Assembly: GCA_947685225.1 (NCBI GenBank)
Contig: CANTUV010000004.1
Location: 15,903,001-15,967,000 of the forward strand
DNA length: 64,000 nt
Reading direction: 5' to 3'
Origin: Garcia nutans
Lineage: Eukaryota > Streptophyta > Magnoliopsida > Malpighiales > Euphorbiaceae
The notes beneath the pieces are model-generated. The model ran no database searches, was not told the DNA's origin, and saw nothing but the letters and a program-made list of their open reading frames with translations. Position 1 is the first letter of the stretch; the number at the start of each line of letters is the position of its first letter. The translations under genes were made by a program, and so were the position numbers. Positions 21,590 to 34,420 of this stretch are shown in pieces.

Positions 21590-22060
21590 AGGATAAGACA
21601 AAATTTTCCTCCAATCCTCTTTCTACCATGAAGGTTGTTGGTGGCAACATTCTGTTGAACCTAGGCAAAGGACTATCCTTTGTCCTAGGCTTATCATGTT
21701 CAGACAGTTTACCACTGTTGATCAGATATTGGATCTCCTGCATCAATCAGGATTATCTATCTATCTCATGTCCTTGAGTCTGATGAAATTGACAAAAAGC
21801 CTTGGTATCAAAGTTTGGCAGTAAAGGATTCGGCAAGGGTCGAGGTGCCAATGGTTGTAGTAACCCCAAAAGTGTAGCCAATTGGCCCTTCATAGTCTTA
21901 GCAAGGGCCTCCTTCACTTCTTCCATCTTGGCATTGAGGGTGTCATCTAATATATTTTGAATTTGTTCGGGATCTATTGATCTTGGTGAGAAGCTAATTG
22001 AGTTGCTGTTGGATTCTACATCACTGGCGTAGGTTGGGTTGTTGTACACTCTTGAACTAC
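21590..22060 (-). pseudogene. E2h gag with the central domain deleted
   Basis: The N-terminal part (IDPEQIQNILDDTLNAKMEE) is fused in frame to the C-terminal part (GLLQPLAPRPLPNP, then CQFHQTQGHEIDR), removing the whole conserved gag domain, roughly 1 kb. The knuckle loses its last Cys through a stop after DR. The remaining tail (PPTTFMVERGLEENFVLSSF) is recognisable to about 21590. Clearly non-functional. Confidence 0.75.
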
Positions 22061-22860
22061 TATACTCTAGATTCGTGAGACAGAAAGGATCAATGACATG
22101 TTATACAATGCATGTATGCACAAAAAACAAACAAACAAAAATAATTAGGATGTTCCTTCCAACCTTAAAACTTGCACACATGAATGGCGAGTCTCTTTCT
22201 TAGGTATACGATCAACAAAATATCAACATGGGATATTCTATTTTTTGAAAAATTCCCTTGGACAATTTCAATCAATAGTTATATTTTTAAACATGAAAGT
22301 CAGTCCATGATAATTCCCATTAATAAGGCTTTAACCCATTGAATATCAACTAAAATAGCTTTTATACTATATTGGATTAAAACTAAATTAAGAGGTTTAT
22401 CATAAACAGATTTCTCATTTGAAAAAGTAACTAATGATTCATGCCAAAAACAAGCCCATGATTAATGATTCTTGGTATACATTAGGCTCGCAATTGATTT
22501 TTGGTATTCCATAATTGACCTAAATAATTTGTAAGCTCAATTAAGAACAAATTTTTATAAGCCCACTCAAAAGGTTTATTAAAAATTATTTTTGGGCTTT
22601 GAACGTGGGTCATAAGGAAAAACAAATTTTACCTATCTTAAAAGATTTTCATCTCCAATGACCTTTTTAAAAATTTTGAAAATAGTTTTGGCCTTTTGGA
22701 TTCAAAGGAAAAATTATTTTGAGCTTACAACATAGGCAGGTCATATTAGAAAAAGAATAAACTAAATAAGCCACAGTTAAAACCAAGATAAATTAATCAT
22801 AGTCAAACAACAAGCATTTAGGGTAAAAACATAAGAAAAATAACTAGGCCAATTACATGA

Positions 22861-24941
22861 TGTGAGTGGGGATTTTTGCCCCACTCCCAATGGAATGGTT
22901 CTTGCAACTTCGGCACTGTTAGGGTCGGGGCCTTAGGGAACACGAACCTCCATCCAAAGAAAATGGAGTCGCCACCCAGTCGGCCTGAGAAAAAGAAAGG
23001 GGTGGATGACTCGATTCCTAAGGAATCCCCAACCCCCTAATGGGTTCGGAAAGTTGGGCATGTGTGGGGAAGGTGAGAAATGGCCCAGCACCCCCACAAT
23101 GCCCGGTTCATTGGAACCGGCCTCCTTTACAAGTCTTAATTTTATAAAATTCTTAAGTATAATAACATTATCCATATTATACATAATAATTAAAATAAAG
23201 CATCATTATATTAAAAACAAAACAAAGTCAAAGCAAAACAAATAAATGGGCACCCATCCGACGATGGAAACATGCCCTTACATCCATGCCTAAATAGGAC
23301 ACCCACCGAAAGGTAGAAACATGTCCTTTACATTGGTTCTAAAATAGAAAAGCAATTTAAATTACATGACACTTAACTAATGAGGTACCCACCAAGTGGA
23401 AACATACCTCTTACAACATTTGAAAATCTAAATAAATTGATAAAAGTAAATAACCATTCAACATAAATAAATCATTCATCAAAGGTATTAAACATCAATA
23501 GAAAGTAAACATCCATCCATGATAAACTAAATTAACCAAGCATTGAACTTAAATAAATTGAAGCATATAAAATAAATCAAAACATAATCAAATATAGAAT
23601 TAAATAAGGCAAGTAAAAATCTAAATTATAGCTACTGTGATTTTTTGAAGAATTAAAATAGATTAAGGTTTTATGTTTTAAACGGTTGATAAAGTTCTTT
23701 GATTAACCAAATTAGTGTTTGAATGGTGAAATCATGAAACTAGGGTTTGGACACTTTGAAATATTTAGATTTGTGATTTGCTGTCATTGAGTTAGGTTAT
23801 TTAAGCTTACTGTGTCTAAATATGGTTTTAAGGTTTTAAAGAATTAGGGCTTAGAAAAATTAGGATTTAGGTTTTAAAGGAGTTAGGGTTCACTTGTTTT
23901 GAGTCTAAAGTTGAATTAGGGTTTAGTGTTATAGAATTAGGGTTTAGTGTTCTTAGAATTAAGTTTTTAAAATTTGTAAATCAATTGATAATTTTATGAA
24001 GTTTATGAAAGTAAACCAAACAAATTAAAGTTTTTATAAATTGAAAAGATGTTTTTAGGGCTTTTTGAAAGGAAATAGAACATAATTTTGGGTTTTGATA
24101 ATTTGGAATGCAAATCTTAGTTTTGGGGTTTTGAAGAAATAAAACTAATATCTTTAAACTTTCTGAAAAATAAAGAAATGAAATAAGATTTTCTAAGTAT
24201 TTAGAAACAAAGGAAACTATTTAAGGTATTTAAAAGCGAAGATCAAATTATAACATCTTCAAAGATTGAAGATTTGTGTGTGTAATCTTATGGATCAAAT
24301 CAATAATGAAGCTACTGTAAGAAATAAAAAGAAATTAAAGATTTAAACCTTCTTCATTGGTTCCACCAAAAAAATTGTTTTCTTGATGAACAAAGAAAAA
24401 AGAAGTTGCTGCCTTTGATGAATTGTTAATAGCTTTCCTTGTTGCTCTCAAATCCAAAGTCTCAAATTCAAAGTTCCCTTCAAATTTCGATCCAATTTCT
24501 GATCATTTTTCTCCTCCTGATTTCTTCCTTATTTATAGAAGAAATCTATTATTATTCCTATTTACTCACGGCATTCAATATTGAATAAGAAAAGGAAACC
24601 AAAACCTAATTGTATTAGGTTTCAAAAAATTTGTGCCGGAAAATTTTGCTGGCGAAAAAAAAAACTGCTGCGAAAAAATTGCGCTGGCAAAAAAAATTGC
24701 TGAAGGAAAAATTATGCTAACGAAAAAGCTGCCGCAGCTACGGCAGAAATGGCCCTGGCCATTTCGCCGCAATCTGACCTTTTTTTATTTTTATTTTGTT
24801 TATTATTTTTAAAGCAAATATTACTTACTTAAAATAACAAAAATTCGTTTGGACTAAAAAAATATATTGGACAAGACAAAAATTATTTTAGACTAATTAA
24901 AATATATTGGACCAGACTGGGTAAAAAATTAAGGGTCTACA
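22861..24941 (-). repeat. E3 3' LTR
   Basis: About 2.08 kb, more divergent from the other copies. Its H1 stem-loop has arms GGGCA/TGCCC (23248-23277) where the others have GGACA/TGTCC, and its H2 arms are fully paired AGGACA/TGTCCT (23296-23327). An internal PBS-like site lies near 22966. Confidence 0.85.
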
Positions 24942-24942
24942 A

Positions 24943-26930
24943 TGTAATATCCCAATGTGTGCCCTAGAAGCTTGGATATAATTGTTGTTTGTTTGAATTA
25001 TGTGTATATATTAATTTGCAAGAGAAAGAATTTGAAAAGGGAATGTTTATGTATTGTTTTAAAAGGAAAGTATTGTGAAGAGAGAGAGTGTATATGTTGG
25101 GTATATGGTAATATATTTAACATATACATAAGTCAATATGGATGGTCAATGCAAGTAGATATTTTAATTGTGCTATGTGAAATTACTTAATGGACATATA
25201 AGTTAAAAGAGGTTAAGTTAAATGATTGGGGGCAATTAGGTAATTGCTTGGTTAGAATTGCTTGGTGGAGATTTAAAGAGAAAAAGGGAGTTGAATTGTG
25301 TTATTTTTCTTTTCTTCTCCATTGTGTGCCGGCTATCCAAGAGAGGAGAGAGCAAGAGAGGCGTTCTTGATGCTAGACTCAAATTGAAGGGAGAATCAAA
25401 GGATTGAATTCAAGATTTGTGAAATTTCTTCATTTAAGGTAAGTACTCTCTTGTTTTCCTTTGGTATTTTGAAGATGTGTTTGATGTGTGTGGGGATTTG
25501 TTGATATCATGATTTAGAGGGTTTGAGATGTGTTTAAAAGTATTGAGATTGATTGTGAGTTAAAAAGGTTAAATTGGTGTTGGTTTTGTTTGAAAATGGT
25601 AAGTTAAGTGAATGTTGTTATTAAAAGAAGAAGATTGATATTGGTTTTTAGGGTTTGATGTGGTAAGTGTTTGAGTGTATGGTTGATATAGTGTTAATGT
25701 GAATTTTGTGATGAATATGTGTTAATAACATGAATTACACCCATTTGAATGAGATTGTGTTGTGTATAAGTTGTTCTTAATTCAATCAAAGAAGTGTTGG
25801 TTATGTTTAGGGTTTTATATATGAGAGACACGGCCAAAATAAGAATGGAACACGACCAAGACCTATTATTTTTGGGAAACATGGCCAAGTTGAGGGAAGT
25901 TTGGGCGTGTTGGATGGATTTTGGAGAGACACGGCCACAAGCTTGGCCGTGTCCCTTGAGTGTGTCTGCCACTGCCTGATTTTGGTGTTGAGAGACACGG
26001 CCACAAGCTTGGCCGTGTCCCTTGAGGGTGTTTGCTATTGTGTTTTGTTCCTTGCTTTTCTTACATTGTTGAATCCTTCCAAGGTCTTTTTATATCCACA
26101 CTTTAAATATACTTGAAACAAAGATGACCTAAATGAATGTGTATTGAGGATTCTAAATTTATGAACAAGATGAAACATATATGTGTATATATCCATGATG
26201 ATCATTCTTAATGGATGTTTAATGTGTTTATGAATAATGTGCTTTGAAATGATATCCATGATGCTATGTGAATAATATGAGTTGAGATATAATGTGATAT
26301 GAAGCCATTGTGATTGGCTATGGTAACTCAAATGTGATGTGAAGCCATTGTGATTGGCTATGATGATTCAATTGAAAGAAATAAGGCATGGGTTCCTAGA
26401 TGATGATAAGAATTGAGAATGAAAATGATAATTAAATGATAAATGAATTGTGTGACTAATGTGTTATTCCATTTTCAGAGTTTGTTGTTGGTGGCATGCC
26501 TAATATGAGTAACAATCTCTTGAAGTTAGGTTGGCCAAGTCCTTGAAGCCTAATTTAGATGTTACAACCCTTGAAGCTAGGTTGGATTGGTTCTTGAAGC
26601 CAGGTTGGGTTGATGCTTAGCATGCTTTGCTCCCCTTGAAGCTTTGTTGAACCTAAATCCTTGAAGCCTAGTTGGGATTATGATAATGATAAATGTGATA
26701 ACAAAACCAAAGCATTAACTCTGAAAATTGAATGGCATATTAGTGTGTCTTGGGCCCAATGCTTGTCTTTGTTTATATGTGATTCATTGATGGTAAAATA
26801 TTTGAATAATGAGATACATGAAGGAGCTTTGAAATGTGATATGCTTATGTGAATGTGTTTTGTGAAAGGTAAAGGTGTGATGTTAGTGTTTCAACTATAA
26901 TGTTGTTTTATTATTAATGTGTATAGTATT
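24943..26930 (+). repeat. C1 5' LTR, 3'-truncated
   Basis: Matches 31091-33012 of the 3' LTR and then stops at GTATAGTATTG, lacking the last 490 or so bases. It contains a splice-donor-like AAGGTAAGT near 25437 and CTTGAAGC repeats at 26518-26680. Confidence 0.85.
25925..26035 (+). repeat. 66-bp tandem duplication in the C1 5' LTR
   Basis: The unit with palindrome GACACGGCC/GGCCGTGTC starts at 25925 and again at 25991. The 3' LTR has one copy, which accounts for the full length difference of the shared parts. Confidence 0.8.
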
Positions 26931-27470
26931 GAAGCAAGATCACCGAACTGTGACGGAATATGAGTTAGAGTTTGTCCGGTTGAGCCAGTATGCTGGGGGT
27001 ATTATATTTGATGATATAGATAGATGCAGAAGATTTGAGGAGGGATTGAGGCCCTCTATCATGTGTCATGTGGCTGGATCTAGATATCATGATTTTTCCC
27101 AGCTTGTGGCAGCAGCTAGGAGTGTGGAGAGAGCCCAGGCTATTGCAGCTGCTTCAGAGGAAGAGATCAGGGTTAGAAGGCCCCAGTTTGAGGCAGGGTC
27201 TTCGTCTGTGAAAAGAGGTAAAGGAAGTTTTGTTCCTCGGGTTAGTAGGAGTCAGAGGCCAGCTGGTAGGTCAGTATAGTTTCAGAGGCGGAGATTTAGA
27301 CCTACAGTTCAGTGGCGAGTGCTCCGACCCCAGTGACTCAGAGATCCACTCCACCCGTATGCATTCATTGTGGCAGGCCACATGGTGGTACTTGTTGGAG
27401 GACTGGTGTGACAGGGGTATGTTTCAGATGTGGATCACCTGATCACTTTGTTAGAGATTATCATGAGAGA
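26929..27470 (+). pseudogene. C1 gag, N-terminally deleted
   Basis: Begins abruptly with KQDHRTVTEYELEFVRLSQY, the second half of a chromovirus gag domain, directly after LTR sequence. TAG at 27277-27279 ends this frame and a frameshift carries on into the next. The zinc knuckle near 27430 reads CFRCGSPDHFVRDY, with Tyr in place of the last Cys of CX2CX4HX4C. PBS, start codon and the first half of gag are missing. Confidence 0.8.
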
Positions 27471-29702
27471 CAGGAGCAGATGTCAGTGGATACTGCAGCT
27501 TCTCGACCTAGTGTGAGGGGAGGTCGAGGAGGCAGAGGGTTCGGCAGAGGAGGCAGATCTGGGTTCAGTTCTAGAGGAGGTTCTACATCCAGGGAGAGTA
27601 GACCAGAGGAGGCTGGATCTTCTCAGAGGATTTATGTGATGCAGAGGCAACCAGATGCTTTGGCAGTCATAGCTGGTACTTTTTCTTTATTTGGTATTTC
27701 AGTACTTGCTTTGATTGATCCGGGTTCCACACATTCATATATTAGTGCATCTGTTTTGCCTGTGTCTGATGTGCATGCTGAATCCCTAGGATTTGATGTA
27801 TTGGTGACAAATCCTTTAGGGCATAGTGTGATTGTTAGTATGGTGCACCGAGATAGTGCATTAATGGTGCAAGGAGAGGAGTTCCTTGGAGATTTAATTG
27901 AGATGCCTTTTAAGGAATATGATGTGATTCTAGGCATGGACTGGTTATCTAGACATGGAGCTGTGGTAGATTGTAAAAAGAAAATGGTTACTTTGAGAAC
28001 TGGTATTGGAAGAGAGGTGATAGTATCTAATGAGCAGGAACAGTTAGCATCCTTGTTTGTTTCAGCGATTGCAGCTAAGAGATTGATTAGAAAAGGGTGT
28101 GATGCTTACCTTGCTTATGTTGTGGATACTAGAGTAAAGGGTTCTCAACTTGATGATATACCCACAGTTGCAGAGTTTCCAGATGTGTTTCCAGAGGAGT
28201 TGCCGGGGTTGCCTCCTAAGAGGGAGGTGGAGTTTGGTATTGAATTATTGCCTGGTACCACTCCTATTTCTATTACTCCTTATAGAATGGCACCTACTGA
28301 GCTGAGAGAACTGAAGGTGCAGTTGCAGGAGTTGCTGGATAAAGGGTTTGTTCGCCCTAGTGTTTCACCATGGGGAGCTCCTGTTTTGTTTGTAAAGAAG
28401 AAGGATGGTACTATGAGATTGTGTATCGATTATAGGCAATTGAACAAGGTGACTATTAAAAATAAATATCCTTTGCCTAGAATTGATGATCTCTTTGATC
28501 AATTGAAGGGTGCAGCAGTGTTTTCCAAAATTGATTTGAGATCAGGGTACCATCAGTTGAGGGTCAGAGCTGAAGATGTTCCTAAGACCGCTTTTCGGAC
28601 CAGGTATGGGCATTACGAGTTTCTAGTTATGCCTTTTGGCTTGACGAATGCACCTGCAGTTTTTATGGACTTGATGAATAGGGTGTTTAGGCCCTATTTG
28701 GATCAGTTTGTGGTAGTATTTATTGATGACATTCTGGTGTATTCGCATAATGAGGAGGAACATGACAAGCATCTGCGGATTGTGTTGCAAACTTTGAGAG
28801 AGAAGCAATTGTTTGCTAAACTGTCGAAGTGTGAGTTTTGGCTTGACCAAGTAACTTTTCTCGGTCACATAATTTCAGCAGAAGGTATTAGAGTTGATCC
28901 TAGTAAAGTTGAAGCTATTTTGAATTGGAGTCCACCAAAATCTGTAACTGAAGTTAGAAGTTTTCTGGGTTTGGCAGGCTATTACCGACAATTTGTGAAA
29001 GGATTCTCTTTGATAGCTACTCCACTTACCATATTACTTCGAAAGGGAGTTAGATTTGTGTGGACAGATCAGTGTCAGGCTATCTTTGAGCAGTTGAGAG
29101 AGATGTTAACTCAAGCGCCTGTTCTCACTTTACCTGTAGAAGATAAACCATATGTGATTTACAGTGATGCTTCACATAGTGGTTTGGGTTGTGTTTTGAT
29201 GCAAGAAGGTAAAGTTATAGCTTCTGCTTCTCGACAGTTGAAACCGCATGAGTTAAATTATCCGACCCATGATTTAGAGTTGGCAGCCATTGTGTTTGCA
29301 TTGAAGATTTGGCGACATTATTTATTTGGGGAGAAGTGTTTTATCTATACTGATCATAAGAGTTTGAATTATTTGGGTGTCCAAAAAGAGCTTAATCTTC
29401 GACAGAGAAGATGGTTGGAATTGATTAAAGATTATGACTGTTTGATTGATTATCATCCTGGCAAAGCAAATGTTGTGGCTGATGCCTTGAGTCGGAAGTC
29501 TTTAGCAGGTTTGACTGCTTATTCGCTCTCGTTGCTTGTTGAGTTAAGAGCGTTGCATGCCAGATTTGTATCTTGTGATGATGGTGCATTGTTGGCACAA
29601 CTGCAATTGAAACCGGTATTGTTGGATCAGATTAAAGAGGCTCAATTGGCTGATGAGAAGATTCAGAAGATTGTTTCAGATTGCCAGAATGGAAAGAATT
29701 GA
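27312..29702 (+). pseudogene. C1 protease, reverse transcriptase and RNase H
   Basis: A 796-codon open frame. The protease has LIDPGSTHSYIS near 27715 with the catalytic Asp. RT has KKKDGTMRLCIDYRQLN, FSKIDLRSGYHQL, VMPFGLTNAPAVFM and the FIDD box near 28725. RNase H has YSDASHSGLG, HDLELAA, YTDHKSL and VADALSRK, so its four acidic residues are present. The frame ends at TGA 29700-29702, but integrase continues in the same frame 9 bases on, so this is a single nonsense change. I do not see an in-family start; the first Met is arbitrary because the frame continues gag. Confidence 0.9.
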
Positions 29703-31044
29703 GATTTCATTGTGAGAGGTGATGGGAGTCTTTGGTTTAAGAACAAATTGTGTGTACCTGATGATGCTGATTTGAGAAGGATTATTTTAGAAGAAGCACA
29801 TCAGTCAGTATTTTCTATGCATCCGGGCAACACAAAGATGTATCATGATTTGAGACAGCATTATTGGTGGTCCGGTATGAAGAGAGACATTGCAGATTTT
29901 GTGTCCAAATGTCTCACATGTCAGAGAGTAAAAGCTGAGCATCAAGTTCCAACAGGGTTACTCCAACTAGCAGTGCCTGAATGGAAATGGGATAGAGTAA
30001 CCATGGATTTCGTATCTGGTCTACCATTGACACAAAGGAAGCATGATGCTATTTGGGTGATTGTTGACAGGTTAACCAATACAGCTCATTTTCTTCCGGT
30101 TCAGATGGATTATTCTTTGGAGAGGTTAGCTGAGCTGTATATTCATGAGATTGTGAAGTTGCATGGTGTTCCAACTTCTATAGTGTCTGATCGAGATCCC
30201 CGGTTTACTTCCAGGTTTTGGAAGAGTTTACATAGTGCTTTGGGTTCTCGACTGCACTTTAGTACTGCTTTTCATCCACAGACAGATGGGCAGTCAGAGA
30301 GAGTGATACAGATCATTGAGGACATGTTGAGAAGCTGTGTCATTGATTTCTCTGGAAGTTGGGATGGATTGTTGTCACTTGTGGAATTTGCTTACAACAA
30401 TAGTCACCAATCCAGCATTGGTATGGCACCATTCGAGGCCTTGTATGGTAGACGGTGTAGGACACCTTTATGTTGGAATGAGCTTGGTGAAGGTAAGTTA
30501 ATTGGTCCTGATTTGGTCAAAGAAACTGAAGAGAAAGTGAAAGTGATTCGAGAGAGGTTGAAAACAGCTTCGGGCAGACAAAAATCTTATTCAGATTTGA
30601 AGAGGAGAGACATTGAGTATAATGTTGGAGAAAAGGTATTTTTGAAAGTCTCCTTGGAAGAAGATCTTGAGGTTCGGTCGGAAAGGGAAATTGAGTCCAC
30701 GCTTCATTGGACCGTATGAAGTTTTGGAAAGAGTTGGGCCAGTTGCTTATCGGCTTGCTTTGCCACCTGAGTTAGGGAGGATCCATAATGTATTTCATGT
30801 TTCTATGTTGAGGAGGTACAGATCGGATCCATCTCATGTGTTGCCAATTGAATCTATTGAAGTGAGTCCAGATCTGACATATGAAGAGGAACCAGTTGCT
30901 ATCTTGGCACGAGATGTGAAAGAGTTGAGGAATAAGAAGGTGCCTTTGGTGAAGGTTCTTTGGAAAAATCATGAAAGAGGAGAGGCAACTTGGGAGAGTG
31001 AGCAATCTATGCGAGATCAATATCCTCAGTTGTTTCAGACTTAA
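29703..31044 (+). pseudogene. C1 integrase with GPY/F module and chromodomain
   Basis: The zinc part has EEAHQSVFSMHPG and SKCLTCQ. The core has TMDFVSGL (D1), IVSDRDPRFTS (D2) and QTDGQSERVIQ (E). One base is lost near 30652, shifting the frame before the GPY/F module (RFIGPYEVLERVGPVAYRL). The chromodomain follows (EEPVAILARDVKELRNK, VKVLWKNH, EATWESE, QYPQLF) and ends at TAA 31042-31044. The chromodomain sequence type fits the Tekay/Del clade, where it is thought to guide insertion into heterochromatin. Together with the upstream TGA, the frameshift prevents a complete pol. Confidence 0.9.
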
Positions 31045-31077
31045 TATCAGGTAATTTCGAGGACGAAATTTCTTTTT

Positions 31078-31089
31078 AGAGGGGGAGAA
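31078..31089 (+). promoter_or_regulatory. C1 polypurine tract
   Basis: AGAGGGGGAGAA immediately before the 3' LTR, preceded by the TTCGAGGACGAAATTTC signature typical of Del/Tekay elements. Confidence 0.85.
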
Positions 31090-31090
31090 T

Positions 31091-33505
31091 TGTAATACCC
31101 CAATGTGTGCCCTAGAAGCTTGGATATAATTGTTGTTTGTTTGAATTATGTGTATATATTAATTTGCAAGAGAAAGAATTTGAAAAGGGAATGTTTATGT
31201 ATTGTTTTAAAAGGAAAGTATTGTGAAGAGAGAGAGTGTATATGTTGGGTATATGGTAATATATATAACATATACATAAGTCAATATGGATGGTCAATGC
31301 AAGAAGATATTTTAATTGTGATATGTGAAATTACTTAATGGACATATAAGTTAAAAGAGGTTAAGTTAAATGATTGGGGGCAATTAGGTAATTGCTTGGT
31401 TAGAATTGCTTGGTGGAGATTTAAAGAGAAAAAGGGAGTTGACTTGTGTTATTTTTCTTTTCTTCTGCATTGTGTGCCGGCTATCCAAGAGAGGAGAGAG
31501 AAAGAGAGGTGTTCTTGATGCTAGACTCAAATTGAAGGGAGAATCAAAGGATTGAATTCAAGATTTGTGAAATTTCTTCATTTAAGGTAAGTACTCTCTT
31601 GTTTTCCTTTGGTATTTTGAAGATGTGTTTGATGTGTGTGGGGATTTGTTGATATCATGATTTAGAGGGTTTGAGATGTGTTTAAAAGTATGGAGATTGA
31701 TTGTGAGTTAAAAAGGTTAAATTGGTGTTGGTTTTGTTTGAAAATGGTAAGTTAAGTGAATGTTGTTATTAAAAGAAGAAGATTGATATTGGTTTTTAGG
31801 GTTTGATGTGGTAAGTGTTTGAGTGTATGATTGATATAGTGTTATGTGAATTTTGTGATGAATATGTGTTAATAACATAAATTACACCCATTTGAATGAG
31901 ATTGTGTTGTGTATAAGTTGTTCTTAATTCAATCAAAGAAGTGTTGGTTATGTTTAGGGTTTTATATATGAGAGACACGGCCAAAATAAGAATGGAACAC
32001 GGCCAGGACCTATTATTTTTGGGAGACACGGCCAAGTTGAGGGAAGTTTGGCCGTGTTGGATGGATTTTGGAGAGACACGGCCACAAGCTTGGCCGTGTC
32101 CCTTGAGGGTGTTTGCTATTGTGTTTTGTTCCTTGCTTTTCTTACATTGTTGAATCCTTCCAAGGTCTTTTTATATCCACACTTTAAATATACTTGAAAC
32201 AAAGATGACCTAAATGAATGTGTATTGAGGATTCTAAATTTATGAACAAGATGAAACATATATGTGTATATATCCATGATGATCATTCTTAATGGATGTT
32301 TAATGTGTTTATGAATAATGTGCTTTGAAATGATATCCATGATGCTATGTGAATAATATGAGTTGAGATATAATGTGATATGAAGCCATTGTGATTGGCT
32401 ATGGTAACTCAAATGTGAAGTGAAGCCATTGTGATTGGCTATGATGATTCAATTGAAATAAATAAGGCATGGGTGCCTAGATGATGATAAGAATTGAGAA
32501 TGAAAATGATAATTAAATGATAAATGAATTGTGTGACTAATGTGTTATTCCATTTTCAGAGTTTGTTGTTGGTGGCATGCCTAATATGAGTAACAATCTC
32601 TTGAAGTTAGGTTGGCCAAGTCCTTGAAGCCTAATTGAGATGTTACAACCCTTGAAGCTAGGTTGGATTGGTTCTTGAAGCCAAGTTGGGTTGATGCTTA
32701 GCATGCTTTGCTCCCCTTGAAGCTTGGTTGAACCTAAATCCTTGAAGCCTAGTTGGGATTATGATAATGATAAATGTGATAACAAAACCAAAGCATTAAC
32801 TCTGAAAATTGAATGGCATATTAGTGTGTCTTGGGCCCAATGCTTGTCTTTGTTTATATGTGATTCATTGATGGTAAAATATTTGAATAATGAGATACAT
32901 GAAGGAGCTTTGAAATGTGATATGCTTATGTGAATGTGTTTTGTGAAAGGTAAAGGTGTGATGTTAGTGTTTCAACTATAATGTTGTTTTATTATTAATG
33001 TGTATAGTATTGCATGGCATTAAAGCATAGCGTTAGCATATTTTGTACTACTAAGCCGTTGGCTTAGCGCGATAGTGTTGATCGCGCAGGTAACAGAGTT
33101 GAACCCGAGAATTCCACAAGACCGAGTGAGAGTATACCTTGAAGAGTTATTTTGGGACTTAAAGATCAGAGAAGAGCTGCCAATCACGTATAACTTGTTC
33201 ATATTTTGTAAAGTATTGTTTATAATATGAATATATATATTTGTAAATATGGTTTTAAATGCTTTCATATATGTAACTAATTTATAAATTTCGCTGCGTA
33301 TTAAGTAAATGTATATATATATGTATCTATTTTGTTTTATATTACAAGTTAATCACTTATCTTCTATAATGTATTATGAGAAAGGTCATAGTATCTATTA
33401 AAATGATTTTAATGTTATGAAAAGCCGTAGCATCCCTATGTTCAGTGCATGTATATTACATTGCGGTGTTTGTAGTGTGCATGTATCAAATGTAGGGGTG
33501 TTACA
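31091..33505 (+). repeat. C1 3' LTR, complete
   Basis: About 2.4 kb from TGTAATACCCC to GGGGTGTTACA, which are near-perfect inverted ends. It includes the about 490 bases missing from the 5' LTR, three ACACGGCC motifs at 31975-32100 and a GAAGCCATTGTGATTGGCTATG repeat in two copies near 32380-32445. Confidence 0.9.
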
Positions 33506-33510
33506 TAGAA

Positions 33511-34290
33511 TTTGCCCCCTGCTTGAATGATCTGAAACTTTAGTGAAAGAGAGTGAAAAGCAATAAGACTTAATTTTTGAGATGGTGGAGGTTTTGGGTT
33601 CTGAACCCTGTTCGAGTTCTGGACTCAAGGATAATTCTAGGTTTTAGACCTAAGGAAAATTTGGGTTCTGAACCCAATCTAAGTTCTGGGACTTAGAAAT
33701 AATTCTAGGTTCTGGACCTAAGGAAAATTTGGATTCTGGACCCGAACTAAGTTCTGGACCTAGGGATAATTCTAGGTTCTGGACCTAAGGAAAATTTGGG
33801 TTCTAGACCCGAGCTAAGTTCTGGACTTAGGGATAATTCTAGGTTCTGGACCTAAGGAAAATTTGGGTTCTAGACCCGAGCTAAGTTCTGGACTTAGGGA
33901 TAATTCTAAGTTTTGAACCTAAGAAAAATTTGGGTTCTGGACTCGGTTCGAGTTCTTGACTCAAGGATAATTCTAGGTTCTTGACCTAAAGAAAATTTAG
34001 GATTTGGACCCGACCTAAGTTCTGGACTTAGGGATAATTCTAGGTTATGGACCTAAGGAAAATTTGGGTTCTGGACCCGAACTAAGTTCAAGACTTAGGG
34101 TTAATTCTAGGTTCTAGACCTAAGGAAAAGTTTGGTTCTAGACCCGAGCTAAGTTCTGGACTTAGGGATAATTCTAGGTTCTGGACCTAAGAAAAATTTG
34201 TGTTCTAGACCCGAGCTAAGTTCTGGACTTAGAAAAGATTCTAGGTTCTGGACCTAAGGAAAATTTGGGATCTGGACCGAGCTAATAATT
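33511..34290 (-). repeat. E3 PPT and 67-bp 3' UTR array
   Basis: Starts with the PPT (plus strand TTTGCCCCCTGCTTG). About ten units of the TTCTGGA array follow. The second mini-hairpin is CTAAG/CTTAG (33814-33818 and 33826-33830), where E2 has GAG/CTC, so both arms changed together. Confidence 0.8.
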
Positions 34291-34420
34291 CCAAAAATTT
34301 TGGCTAATTTTTATGCATATGTCTTCTTATTGCCTCTAGGTGTAAACATATTTATATACCCGCAATTATTTAAATGATTAAAGTGAATAATTGAATTTAC
34401 TGTTTATTTACTGTGTAGTC

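Larger units (their letters stand above)
20421..22860 (-). mobile_element. E2h: interior of a gag-only Tat copy, host of E2 and E3
   Basis: Starts in the non-coding middle segment found at 39949 (E4) and 55251 (E6), continues through a T-rich tract (20660-20760), a deleted gag and the leader, and stops in the leader where the E3 LTR begins (catga just left of 22861). Its LTRs and 3' UTR are not in the window or were lost. Confidence 0.75.
24943..33505 (+). mobile_element. C1: Tekay/Del-type chromovirus (Ty3/gypsy), defective
   Basis: LTR ends are TGTAATA(T/C)CCC and GGTGTTACA. Gag, protease, RT, RNase H, integrase and a C-terminal chromodomain are in the plus orientation, with PPT AGAGGGGGAGAA. 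Target bases are tacaa on the left (24938-24942) and tagaa on the right (33506-33510), one mismatch. The LTRs look close to 99 percent alike by eye, so the insertion is fairly recent. The 5' LTR end, PBS and gag start are deleted, which must have happened after insertion because such a copy could not be reverse-transcribed. Confidence 0.9.

Noticed and set aside
24957..25190. Small frame repeated at 31105-31338 (MCPRSLDIIVV...)
   Set aside because: It is in both C1 LTRs near the U3 start and repeats only because the LTR does.
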